Shown here: positions 1-8,137 of the stretch, one piece after another | Numbering within the stretch: the stretch's first letter is position 1 | Layout: every line of letters starts with the position of its first letter | Assembly (NCBI RefSeq): GCF_035920345.1 | Contig: NZ_CP109149.1 | Coordinates: 8,060,001-8,124,000, forward strand | From: Nocardia vinacea | GTDB lineage: Bacteria > Actinomycetota > Actinomycetes > Mycobacteriales > Mycobacteriaceae | Length of the DNA stretch: 64,000 nt | Direction: 5' to 3' | The notes under the pieces: generated by a model | Told to the model about the DNA's origin: nothing | The model's input: the letters and a program-made list of their open reading frames with translations, nothing else | The model's database searches: none | Position numbers and translations under genes: made by a program

Positions 1-1
1 G

Positions 2-1546
2 GTACCGGATGGCGATGCGGAGTTCATGGCCGAGTTCATGAAGGCCTTCGAGGCGGCCGACGCCAACCCCGCAGAGGCTGACCTCGCCCAGGCCGAGGAA
101 GAAGACGAAGACACCCCCGACATCGGCTTCGCTCTCGACGAACCGGTAGACGTCGCCGAGCAAGCCAAACAGCTCATGCACCGGATCGCCCGTGCACTAG
201 CCGCCGGTGGCCCACAGGGCTGGCGGCGCATGGAGGCCGTCTTCGCGATGACCACGAGCACCGAAATCGGGTTGGTGACCTTCGCCGATGACGAGCAGCG
301 CGAGGCGCGGGTCCAGCCTGCCGATGAGGTGGTCGAACTGGTCCGCGAGCAGCGGCATCTTTCGGCCCAATTGAGCGATGGCCCCTGGTGGCGGCTGTTG
401 ATCGAGTTGGCCGGCACCGGCGAGATCGAGGTCGATTACGACTATGGTGACGAGCCCTTCCCGGACGATCATCTATTCCTTCCCGAGGTCTATCTCGCGG
501 ATTTGCAGGCGTATCCGCGCGACCGACTGCCGGTTTGGCTCGCGGCCTATGTCGGCCACGGCGACCGGCAATCGCGCCCGGCGGCCGCAGCAGCCGCGCA
601 GGCCAGGGCGGACCGGGAGACCGGTGTGCGCCCGGTGCTGTCCGAGCGGGACTTTCCGGCCTTCCCGGTGATGTCGGCCCGCTGGGCGACTATCGCGGCT
701 GCTTTCGTGGCCGCCGGATCACAGTGGGGGCCAAGGGTTTTGCCTGCTCTCGGTTGGTTCGAAGGTTCGAAACGCAGCGGGTCGACCCTGTATGCCCTGC
801 CGGGTGGTCGCGCGGTGCTGTCCGGTGGCGTGTGGAATGCGCCCGAACTCGATGCCGTCTACAACGCCGCGACGCCGATGCCCGCACTGTATGCCGGCGC
901 CCCGGAGTGGGTTGCCAATCCGGTGCTGAATCCGCGTGCGGCCAGCGGGTTGTTGTCGTTCTGCTATTGGTGGGACGGCGGTCGGTGGTATCGCGGCGAG
1001 TCGCCGACCGCGGACCGGCTCAGCGAAGCGGTGCCCGGCATCTGGACCTCCGATACGGTGGCCGGCGTGGTCGCGGGGTTGGTCGCGGAGCAGCCGAGCG
1101 ATGGGCAGCGCGCTGTGGTGGCGAATCTGGTGTCGGCGGCGGAAATCGGTGTGGTAACCCGGGATACGCTCGTCGAGGTCTTCGGCGACGACGGCACCTT
1201 CGATATCGACAGCGCCCTCTATCAGCTCACGCTGGCCGGTGTGACGATCACCTTGCCGGAGCCGATCTCGCGGGACACCGCGATGGCCCAGGTCCGCCAG
1301 TTCATCCTGGATCAGAATATGGACACCACCGGCTATACGTTGGAGAACCTGCGCGCAGACCGGATCAGCGTCGGCTGGATGGTGTACGTGCCGACCGAAC
1401 CCGGTGAGATCTCGATCGGGCGTGCGATCTTCTATGTCGCCGATGACGGTGTGCTGGAACAATCTTCGTCATCGGTGGCGCCGTCGGTCTATGTCGCGGA
1501 GTTCGAGCAGCGCTTCCAACAGCGGCACGGTTCGGTGCAGACCTAG
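2..1546 (+). CDS. Immunity-like protein, 5' end possibly outside window
   Basis: The frame is open to the left edge; the first in-window ATG is at 26 and has no convincing ribosome site, so the protein may begin upstream. After an acidic linker (rich in E/D, about residues 18-40 from ATG 26) comes a domain with the motif VDYDYGDEPFP near residue 138 and PVWLAAY near residue 170, then a region with GRAVLSGGVW and LLSFCYWWDG. The last ~100 residues form a separate small domain ending in VADDGVLEQSSSS, which resembles YrhB/Imm-type immunity folds. It is a paralogue of the protein at 2868-4139. Its position beside a type VII secretion locus suggests immunity to a secreted toxin, but no toxin is visible; that role is inference. 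Its stop overlaps the stop of the convergent response regulator. Confidence 0.75.
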   Translation, partial: VPDGDAEFMAEFMKAFEAADANPAEADLAQAEEEDEDTPDIGFALDEPVDVAEQAKQLMHRIARALAAGGPQGWRRMEAVFAMTTSTEIGLVTFADDEQREARVQPADEVVELVREQRHLSAQLSDGPWWRLLIELAGTGEIEVDYDYGDEPFPDDHLFLPEVYLADLQAYPRDRLPVWLAAYVGHGDRQSRPAAAAAAQARADRETGVRPVLSERDFPAFPVMSARWATIAAAFVAAGSQWGPRVLPALGWFEGSKRSGSTLYALPGGRAVLSGGVWNAPELDAVYNAATPMPALYAGAPEWVANPVLNPRAASGLLSFCYWWDGGRWYRGESPTADRLSEAVPGIWTSDTVAGVVAGLVAEQPSDGQRAVVANLVSAAEIGVVTRDTLVEVFGDDGTFDIDSALYQLTLAGVTITLPEPISRDTAMAQVRQFILDQNMDTTGYTLENLRADRISVGWMVYVPTEPGEISIGRAIFYVADDGVLEQSSSSVAPSVYVAEFEQRFQQRHGSVQT

Positions 1547-2208
1547 GATCCGTCGGTGCGCCAGCGATAGCCGAAGCCGCGGATGGTGGTGATCAAACCG
1601 GGCCGGTCGAGTTTCGCGCGCAATCCGGCCATATGCACATCAAGTGCCCGCGATACCGAGGCCGATGAGTCGCCCCAGATACGGTCCATCAGCTCCTGCC
1701 TGCTGACGGCGGTATCGGGTCGCTCCGCCAGGATCCGAACCAGCTGGAACTCCTTGTGGGTCAGCATGATCGGCACCCCGGCCACCTCGACCTGCCGGGC
1801 TATCAGATCGACCCGAACATCTTGGGAGACAACCGCTTCCACGGGCGAGGTGTGGATCACGACGCGACGGGTGACCGTCTCCAGTCGCGCGACCAGCTCC
1901 GCGATGCGCGGCGGTTTCACCAGGTAGTCGTCCGCGCCGGAGCGCAGCGCGAACACCACGGTGCGCTCACCGGCCCGGGCGGTGAGGATCAGCACGGGGA
2001 CCGAGCTGACCGTACGCAGCCGCCGCAACACCTCCAACCCGTCCATATCCGGTAGTCCGAGATCGAGGATCACCGCGTCGTAGTCGCGGTGGGTGCGTAG
2101 TAGGTCTGCGCCGCGCCGCTTGCGGTCGACGACGTAGCCGCGAGCGGTGAGCGCGGCCCGCAGCGCTTCCCCGACTCCGTCATCGTCTTCCACCAGCACA
2201 AGCCGCAC
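1543..2208 (-). CDS. OmpR-family response regulator, orphan
   Basis: A 221-residue two-component response regulator. The receiver domain (residues 1-115) has the acidic pocket EDDD at 7-10, the phosphoacceptor Asp49 in ILDLGLPD and the conserved Lys in YLVKPPR. A winged-helix DNA-binding domain fills the C-terminus (DVHMAGLRAKL, RGFGYRW). GTG 2208 was chosen as start because GAGGA lies 7 bases upstream, exactly as for the paralogue at 44031; an upstream ATG at 2262 would add residues that belong to the decayed transporter. No histidine kinase gene follows it: downstream is the convergent gene ending at 1546. It must therefore be served by a kinase elsewhere, plausibly the one at 45003-46427, or be inactive. 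Confidence 0.9.
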   Translation of the reverse strand: MRLVLVEDDDGVGEALRAALTARGYVVDRKRRGADLLRTHRDYDAVILDLGLPDMDGLEVLRRLRTVSSVPVLILTARAGERTVVFALRSGADDYLVKPPRIAELVARLETVTRRVVIHTSPVEAVVSQDVRVDLIARQVEVAGVPIMLTHKEFQLVRILAERPDTAVSRQELMDRIWGDSSASVSRALDVHMAGLRAKLDRPGLITTIRGFGYRWRTDGS

Positions 2209-2211
2209 GCG

Positions 2212-2535
2212 CCGATCCTCGCAAAGCGAAGGTTCGACGCGCAGCCGTTTGCGGATAGCCATGCTCGAGGCACGGCCACCTCGGCATCGGCATTGGCCTT
2301 CGCCTCGATCGTGGGGTTCTTCGAGGTCTCCCGCATGAAGTAATCAGATCGTCAACGAGATCGCGACGTACCAGTGGCTGTGCGGTGGAATCGCCCTTGG
2401 GAAGAAGCTGTGCGCGAAGTACACGCTGAATGCCGCGTAGACATACCAGTCGTACTACTCGGCGAGATTGCCGAGCGAGCCACGCAGCATGTTGGCAATG
2501 ACCCTGCGCTCGTCCGTCACTTGTGTCGTAGTAAT
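2212..2535 (-). pseudogene. Remnant of MFS transporter with internal deletion
   Basis: Read on the minus strand, this stretch matches both ends of the intact transporter at 42575-43984. The N-terminal part (NLxEWYDWYVYAAFSVYF, FFPKGDSTAQ) is followed, after a junction near 2345, by the C-terminal MRETS segment, so roughly 370-390 codons are missing. Further lesions: the start codon is ATT where the intact gene has GTG, a TAG replaces the Trp codon in the EWYDWY motif, and one base is lost in the FFPKGD segment. The ribosome binding site AGAAGGAGAT is still present at 2541-2550. It lies directly upstream of the orphan response regulator, as the intact copy lies upstream of the response regulator at 44031. 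The downstream limit is approximate. Confidence 0.85.
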
Positions 2536-2867
2536 TGTGAATCTCCTTCTGGCGCCGCACCTACCGCCGTAAAGGCGACTGTGAGTGCGGTCATAACACG
2601 TTGCCAGGGGTCCGCTCATGTTCTAACTGTCCCTTAGGAAAGAAAGTCCGAATGGAATTCACGTTTCGAAAAATCCGGCAGATGCCCAGGTCGGAGGCGG
2701 GACCGAATTCTTAACAGTCTCTTTAGCTAGTCACCATCGGTAACGCGATACGGGTGCCGATCCGCGTGCCACTATCGAAAAAGACATCGGTGGCGACTAC
2801 GTGCCCAGCGCTCGAAACAACAGCGCGCGATCGGTGAATCGGCTGTGTTGGAACAGGAACGAGAGCA
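2536..2867. other. Intergenic region without recognised gene
   Basis: This stretch separates the minus-strand transporter remnant from the plus-strand immunity-like gene. It is less GC-rich than its surroundings near 2640-2740 and must hold the promoter of the gene at 2868. I see no coding region, RNA gene or strong inverted repeat in it. Confidence 0.5.
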
Positions 2868-4139
2868 GTGAATCAAGCATCGCGTAGCGATTCCGTGGGG
2901 GGTGGTGGTCGAGCGACGGGCGACGGACAGATCGACGGCCCGAGTACCGCAGTCGCCGACTCCGCCGGCCGGTACGTCGACACGTTGGTTTCGCGCATCG
3001 CGAGCGAGTTGGGGGAACTCGGCCCACTCGGTTGGCAGCGTCTCAACGCGGTATTCGCATTGACCGTGACCGTCGAGTCGGCGCGCGTCGAATTCACCGG
3101 TGCGCATCGGCCGGTACGCCTGGAAGTGCCGGAGTCGGTGGTCGCGCTGGTGCGGCAGTATCGTGCCGAGATCGCCGCATCCGGCACCGAGCCGTGGTGG
3201 CGACTGTTGTTGCGGGCCAACGTATACGGTGACGTCGAGGTCGATTACGACTACGGCGACGAGCCGTTCCCGGCCGATCAGCTCTTCCGCCCGGAGGCGT
3301 ATCGCGCCGATGTGGCGGCGTATCCGCGGCCGCGACTGCCGGTGTGGTTGGCGGCCTACATGAATCACCGTGACCGGCAGTGTCGCCGCCCGCGCCGCGC
3401 CGTGGCCGCCGCCCTCGTCGGCCGGGCGCATGGGGTGACCGCGCGGCCGGTGGATCCGGAACTTCCGTCGTTTCCGCAGTTGTGGGCCCGCTGGTCGATG
3501 ATTTCCGCGGCACACGTTGCCGTTTCGTCCGACCGCGGACCCCGGGTCGTACCGTCGAACGGCTGGTTCGAAAGCGGCGGGAACGGTAGCAGCGGGTCCA
3601 CGCTGTACGCCATACCGGGCGGCCGAGCCGTGCTCTCGGGCGGAGTATGGGACGCACCGGCATTGAACGCGGCGTATAACGGCGGCATCGATCTGCCGAA
3701 TCTCTATGGCGGAGCGCCGGATTGGGTGACCAACGCGGTGCTGAGCCCGCGTGCGGCCGTCGGGTTGCTCTCGTTCTGCTTCTGGTGGGACGGTCAGCGG
3801 TGGTACTGCGGGGAGTCGCCCTCGGTGCAGCAGTGCGGTGTGGCAATGCCGCAAATCTGGCAGTCGCACACCGTGATCGAGACGGTGGCCCGGTTACTGT
3901 CGGGGGATCCGGGCACCCGAACACGAACCGCGGTGGCGCGCTTGCTGACTGCCGCAGAGCACGGGGAGGTCACTCGAGAGCTGTTGGTGGACGCCTTCGG
4001 TCGCGACGGCGATCTCGAAGCCGCGACGCGTCAGCTGTCGGCGGCCGGGTTGCTCGCGCCGCGCTCGAATCGAGTCCATGCGATGGGATTTCACCTTTCG
4101 GACGGCAGACGTCCATGCGATGATCGAATTGTGCTATAG
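2868..4139 (+). CDS. Immunity-like protein, paralogue lacking C-terminal domain
   Basis: A 423-residue paralogue of the protein at 2-1546. It shares the VDYDYGDEPFP motif (near residue 126), PVWLAAY, GRAVLSGGVW and LLSFCFWWDG, and has no signal peptide or membrane segment. The two agree up to the segment around LLVDAFGRDG; then this copy stops after about 35 unrelated residues and lacks the ~100-residue YrhB-like end of its relative. The GTG start at 2868 follows a purine-rich stretch (GGAACGAGAGC). It is the last gene before the ESX locus and has the same direction. A role as immunity factor or chaperone for a secreted toxin is inferred from context only. Confidence 0.75.
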   Translation: MNQASRSDSVGGGGRATGDGQIDGPSTAVADSAGRYVDTLVSRIASELGELGPLGWQRLNAVFALTVTVESARVEFTGAHRPVRLEVPESVVALVRQYRAEIAASGTEPWWRLLLRANVYGDVEVDYDYGDEPFPADQLFRPEAYRADVAAYPRPRLPVWLAAYMNHRDRQCRRPRRAVAAALVGRAHGVTARPVDPELPSFPQLWARWSMISAAHVAVSSDRGPRVVPSNGWFESGGNGSSGSTLYAIPGGRAVLSGGVWDAPALNAAYNGGIDLPNLYGGAPDWVTNAVLSPRAAVGLLSFCFWWDGQRWYCGESPSVQQCGVAMPQIWQSHTVIETVARLLSGDPGTRTRTAVARLLTAAEHGEVTRELLVDAFGRDGDLEAATRQLSAAGLLAPRSNRVHAMGFHLSDGRRPCDDRIVL

Positions 4140-4413
4140 CCCGAGGTCGGAAGAGGTTTCGAGATGACTGAGAGCTTCCGGGGCAACGCCTGAGTCGAGC
4201 TACTGCAGAGCTATTCGCAAGGCGTCACGGACGCAGGATCGGCGCTCACCGGCACCGATCAAGCCCATGAGCAACAGCATGATTCACGATGAGGTCACCG
4301 ACCGTTCACGCAGCTCATGGGATGATCGGTGTCGTATGTGCGCGGATGAGGGGCGACGCGAGGGGGCGCACACCGCGCGTCGAGGCAGCACCGAGCAGGG
4401 CAGGAGTTGACCA

Positions 4414-6222
4414 ATGGCGCCGACAGATGACAAGCCCAATCCGTGGCAGCTCTCCGGGGACGATATCGGCAAGGATTCACAGAATCTGACGGTCAAGCAG
4501 AAGAGTCTGCAAACCCTGGCCAAGTACGCCATCGACCTGTACGACGTCTTCGACACCATCGAGGGTTGGACACACTTCGTCGAGAAGGTCGATGGATTCG
4601 GGAATCTCCCCTCCGGCATTGCGTTACAGGGCAAGTTCCAGCGTGCGGGCCGCGACTTGAATGATCGGGCCAAGAGCCATAAGACCATTCTCGAGGACCT
4701 GGCACAGCAGTTCATTACCGCGGGCAAGCTGTACACCGCCGCCGAGGAAGCCAATACTTCCGGATTCGATCGGCTCAGGAATGCCCGCTCCGCCGAACGC
4801 CACGGCAGTTGGAGCCTGCCCGCCGACGGCACCACCAAGATCCCGGATTGGGGCGGGAAGACCGGCCGAACCGATAAATACGGCGGACCACCGGCCGACC
4901 TGAAGCAATATGCCAACGAGAAGGACGGACGCGATATCGAACCGGTTCGTCCGGAGCCGGCGAGTGTCCTGGATTACCCGACCGCCTACTCCTGGCACCA
5001 ATCGTTGATCAACGGGATGGGGCACACCTCCGACGCCTCCGGCATCTGGAGCGATATGGCCGAACATGTCACGGGGCCGGCCGCGAATCTGGGCAACCAG
5101 ATGACTGCGATGCAGACCTCGGATGACTGGAACAGCGACGCCGCCGTGAAGGCGGGCGGCGCGGTTCAGGCCTATGTGTCAGGTGTGCAGAACATGGTCG
5201 ACGGCATGCGCATGGTCGCCGGCAACCTGCTGAACACCTCGGGCTGGCTATGGGCGGTGCAGGCGAATACCCCCAATATCCCGCCGAATACGGTCGGGAC
5301 CCAGTACGCGCGTGATGAAGTCGACAAGGCAAAGCGGATCTTCAACGACTGGTACGTGCCTGGACTCGCGGCATCCAGCAATGCGATTCCGATCATGGTT
5401 CAGCCGGTGAGCCCGGTGGTACAGCCGACCGCGCCGACGCCGTCGCCCACGCAGACCCAGCAGACCGGACCCGGTGGCGGCACCGGCGGAACCGGCAGCG
5501 CAAAAGGTGGGACCTCGGCCGCCCAATCGCAGGCAGCTCAGCAGGCGCTCGCCGAGCAGCGCAAGGCGACCCAGCAGGCCGAGAAGACCGCGGCCGAGCA
5601 ACGCCAGCAGGCCGAACAGCAGCGTCAGCAGGCCGAGCGCGAGGCCGCGCAGCGCGAGGCCGCGCAACAGCGGGCCACACAGCAACAGGCGGCCCAACAG
5701 GCCGCGCAGCAAGCCGCCCAACAAGCCAGTCAGTCCGCGCAGCAGGGCATGGATGGCGTGAAGCAGGCAATGGACCAGGCCGCACAGGCGGCGCAGCAAG
5801 CGCAGGCCGCGGCGGCCAAGGATATGCAGTCGGCAGGCCTCGCTGGTCTGCCTTCCGCGCTGTCGGCGTTGGGCAAGGACGCGCTCAAGGCAGGCGGCGG
5901 TAGTGGCGCCGGCAAGGGCGGTGGCGCAGGCGGCGGTGCGGGTAGCGGTGCCGGAGCGAATCTTTCACCCAATAGCCTGCAGAATTCGAAGCTGTTCCCG
6001 CGGGCGGCGGCTGCCGAGATGGCCGGGGCCGCGACGGCGAGCCGCGCGGGCATCGCGAGCACCGGCCAGCCGGGTTCACCCGGTGGTATGGGCCCCGCGG
6101 GGCACGGTGCCGGTGGTCAGAACAAGGAACACAAGCGGGCCGCGTATCTGGATTCGGTCGAGCACATCGAAGAGGCGCTCGGCGACGCGCCGGTGGTCGT
6201 CAAACCTGTTGTCGAGCAATGA
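4414..6222 (+). CDS. EspB-like ESX secretion-associated protein
   Basis: A 602-residue protein with a helical N-terminal half (about 1-330) of WXG/PPE-like character containing several Trp residues, then a Pro/Thr-rich linker (340-360), a long Gln/Ala-rich coiled coil (about 370-460), a Gly/Ala-rich stretch (495-520) and a conserved-looking tail ending in KPVVEQ. This architecture is that of a secreted ESX substrate of the EspB kind. The start has CAGGAG 7 bases upstream. Its stop overlaps the ATG of the EspG gene by four bases (ATGA), so the two are translationally coupled and EspG may be its dedicated chaperone. The assignment to the EspB family is by architecture rather than clear sequence identity. 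Confidence 0.7.
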   Translation: MAPTDDKPNPWQLSGDDIGKDSQNLTVKQKSLQTLAKYAIDLYDVFDTIEGWTHFVEKVDGFGNLPSGIALQGKFQRAGRDLNDRAKSHKTILEDLAQQFITAGKLYTAAEEANTSGFDRLRNARSAERHGSWSLPADGTTKIPDWGGKTGRTDKYGGPPADLKQYANEKDGRDIEPVRPEPASVLDYPTAYSWHQSLINGMGHTSDASGIWSDMAEHVTGPAANLGNQMTAMQTSDDWNSDAAVKAGGAVQAYVSGVQNMVDGMRMVAGNLLNTSGWLWAVQANTPNIPPNTVGTQYARDEVDKAKRIFNDWYVPGLAASSNAIPIMVQPVSPVVQPTAPTPSPTQTQQTGPGGGTGGTGSAKGGTSAAQSQAAQQALAEQRKATQQAEKTAAEQRQQAEQQRQQAEREAAQREAAQQRATQQQAAQQAAQQAAQQASQSAQQGMDGVKQAMDQAAQAAQQAQAAAAKDMQSAGLAGLPSALSALGKDALKAGGGSGAGKGGGAGGGAGSGAGANLSPNSLQNSKLFPRAAAAEMAGAATASRAGIASTGQPGSPGGMGPAGHGAGGQNKEHKRAAYLDSVEHIEEALGDAPVVVKPVVEQ

Positions 6223-7004
6223 ATCGCACCTGGAAGTTCACCGACCTGGAATTCATCGTCCAGTGGGAGGCGTTGAAGCAGGACTACCTGCCGGAACCAT
6301 TCGTGTACACCTGTCGCACCTGGGTGAACGAGGATTATGTCCGGGAACAACAGGATGCGCTGGCGCGGCTGCGGCACTCCGGGGATCGGTCGTTCGACAA
6401 TGTGCTGGACGTGCTGGCCTTCCCGGATCTGCGCATCGTCGCGGAAGGCTATGATCCGGCGGAACCGTGGAAGCCGGACGTGCCGGTTCGGCTGCACGGT
6501 GTCCGCCGGGGTGACCGCGGCTACATCCTCTCCGAGCTGTCCGGCGAAACATACTGGCATTCCGGTGGTTTCACGATTACCGAATGCGATGCCGTCGATC
6601 TCGCGGGTGCGATCGTGCGAGCGCTGCCGGAGGTCGAGCCGGGACGCCGCGCCACCGTGGTGCTGTCCACCCAGGACAAGGGCGACGGACTGGACTACTC
6701 GCTCGGCCGATCGGTGGTGCACGATTCCTTCGACGATACGATCGCCGATCGCTCCGCGGAATTCTTGGCACTACCGACATCTTGTTCCGGGACGATCGAT
6801 GTGATCCAGGGGCGGTCGCGTTTCGGCCCGCGCGGGATCACTCGACATCGGCTGCAGTGGCGCGACATTCGCGACGACGGCCGCTATGCGATCGACGACC
6901 AGAATCCTCCGGTGGCGCGTGCCATCGATGCGAAACACCTCACCGCGATGATCAATACGCGAGTCGCCGAGGTAGTCCGTGCGATCAAGGATGAGCGAGT
7001 CTGA
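6219..7004 (+). CDS. espG: EspG family ESX chaperone
   Basis: A 261-residue cytosolic protein with the EspG N-terminal signature WKFTDLEFIVQWE followed by LPEPF, and the alternating strand/helix pattern of the family. EspG proteins bind PE/PPE or related substrates and keep them soluble until delivery to the ESX machine. It overlaps the EspB-like gene by four bases and is followed closely by small esp-type genes. A second, quite different EspG lies at 10780-11622 after the PE/PPE pair, so this one probably serves the EspB-like protein. Family assignment is firm; the client is inferred from gene order. Confidence 0.85.
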   Translation: MNRTWKFTDLEFIVQWEALKQDYLPEPFVYTCRTWVNEDYVREQQDALARLRHSGDRSFDNVLDVLAFPDLRIVAEGYDPAEPWKPDVPVRLHGVRRGDRGYILSELSGETYWHSGGFTITECDAVDLAGAIVRALPEVEPGRRATVVLSTQDKGDGLDYSLGRSVVHDSFDDTIADRSAEFLALPTSCSGTIDVIQGRSRFGPRGITRHRLQWRDIRDDGRYAIDDQNPPVARAIDAKHLTAMINTRVAEVVRAIKDERV

Positions 7005-7016
7005 AAGGTGGCCGCC

Positions 7017-7358
7017 ATGGACGGAACACAACCGGGTATTCCCGAATGGACCGCGACCTCGCGCAGCGGCGCGATCTCGGTGCGCACCACGGAACAGGGC
7101 CTGCCACTTGGTATTTCGGTCGAGCCAGCCGAGCTGAAGCGCGATCCGCAAGCATTGGCGGCCGAGGTGTTGCGGCTGTGCAGGCAGGCGGCTAATCGGG
7201 CCGGGATGGCGCGTAGAGCGGAGTTGGCGGCGGCGGGAGTGCCCGCGGAGATGTTGGCGCTGAGCGGGTTGCCAACCGCCGAAGATGTTGCGCGCCAGGA
7301 ATTAGCCGAAGAGCGGGAGTACGAGACCGAGCCGAGTAGCTGGTTGCGCCAGGTGTAG
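7017..7358 (+). CDS. EspD/EspH-like small ESX accessory protein
   Basis: A 113-residue protein without membrane segments. The core (GLPLGISVEPAELKRDPQAL, then a helix LAAEVLRLCRQAANRAG) and the end with GLPTAEDVARQE and SWL resemble the mycobacterial EspD/EspH (DUF2694) family, which stabilises ESX-1 substrates. ATG 7017 is chosen because AAGGTGG lies 6 bases before it; GTG 7008 in the same frame is possible. It sits 12 bases after espG, clearly in the same operon. Family assignment is by pattern and context and is moderate. Confidence 0.65.
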   Translation: MDGTQPGIPEWTATSRSGAISVRTTEQGLPLGISVEPAELKRDPQALAAEVLRLCRQAANRAGMARRAELAAAGVPAEMLALSGLPTAEDVARQELAEEREYETEPSSWLRQV

Positions 7359-7386
7359 TTCCCGTTGTCCGAGAGGAGTTTTCATC

Positions 7387-7686
7387 GTGTACGAGACCAT
7401 GGACGAACTGATGGCCGGCGTACAGCGACGGCTGTATCGGATCCGGGATCTGACCGACGATATGGCCGGGGTGCGCGGTCGGGAGACGGCGCAGGACGGT
7501 TCGGTCACCGTGGAAGTCGACGGCAACGGAACATTGCTGGATCTGCAGTTCTCCCAGGCAGTTTCGCGGATGACACCGGCGGAATTCGAGTCGACGCTGG
7601 TAGCGACAGCGGCTGCCGCCGTGCGGCAGGCCTTCGAGCGACGTAGCGAATTGGTCACTGCCTTCAACGAGGAAGTCGCCGAGTAG
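7387..7686 (+). CDS. EspL/YbaB-like protein
   Basis: A 99-residue protein: an N-terminal amphipathic helix, a short beta section (VTVEVDGNGTLLDLQF) and a C-terminal helix, the fold order of YbaB/EbfC proteins. The mycobacterial ESX-1 protein EspL has the same character, and the position after an EspG and an EspD/EspH-like gene supports that comparison. The GTG start has GAGAGGAG 8 bases upstream. It may bind and stabilise ESX substrates; a nucleoid role is the alternative. Confidence 0.65.
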   Translation: MYETMDELMAGVQRRLYRIRDLTDDMAGVRGRETAQDGSVTVEVDGNGTLLDLQFSQAVSRMTPAEFESTLVATAAAAVRQAFERRSELVTAFNEEVAE

Positions 7687-7823
7687 ACACCCGACGTTCA
7701 CGCTGTCCCCGTAGAACTTTGTCAAGAACCTTAAGTTTGTGCAAATTTGCTTTCGGGCCTTTGCAGTTCGATCGACAGGTTCGATGAAGAGTCGTCAATT
7801 CCATTACGGGATGGGGGATCACG

Positions 7824-8135
7824 ATGAGCGAACTCGTGGCAACGCCTGATGCGATTCGCGTGTATGGAGACGCGGCGGTGGCCATGGCCACCGGTGTCGC
7901 GACAGCGGGTGCGTTCGACCAGGTGGCAACCGTGGCGGCGGCCGCGCCGGTATTCGGCTTGATCGGCCAGGACTTTCTGATGGCGTTCGCCTACGCGCAG
8001 TCCAATCACGCGAGTTCGATGTTCGAATTGGCCGGTGTGCACGCGGGTACCGCGCTGACCGCGCATCAGGGCGCCGCCGCCTATGAGGCAACCGAGGCGG
8101 CATCCGGCACCGAATTCGGCGCTGCCGGCGTCTAG
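7824..8135 (+). CDS. EspC-like secreted ESX protein
   Basis: A 103-residue helical hairpin protein resembling EspC (DUF2580): an N-terminal segment LVATPDAIRVYGDAA, a helix with SNHASSMFELAGVHAG, and a tail containing YEATE, which fits the YxxxD/E secretion signal of type VII substrates. The start has GGGGGA upstream. A 137-base gap before it, locally AT-richer (7715-7760), suggests a promoter of its own. Only two bases separate it from the next gene, echoing the espA-espC pairing of M. tuberculosis. It is probably co-secreted with the product of 8138-9415. Confidence 0.75.
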   Translation: MSELVATPDAIRVYGDAAVAMATGVATAGAFDQVATVAAAAPVFGLIGQDFLMAFAYAQSNHASSMFELAGVHAGTALTAHQGAAAYEATEAASGTEFGAAGV

Positions 8136-8137
8136 CG

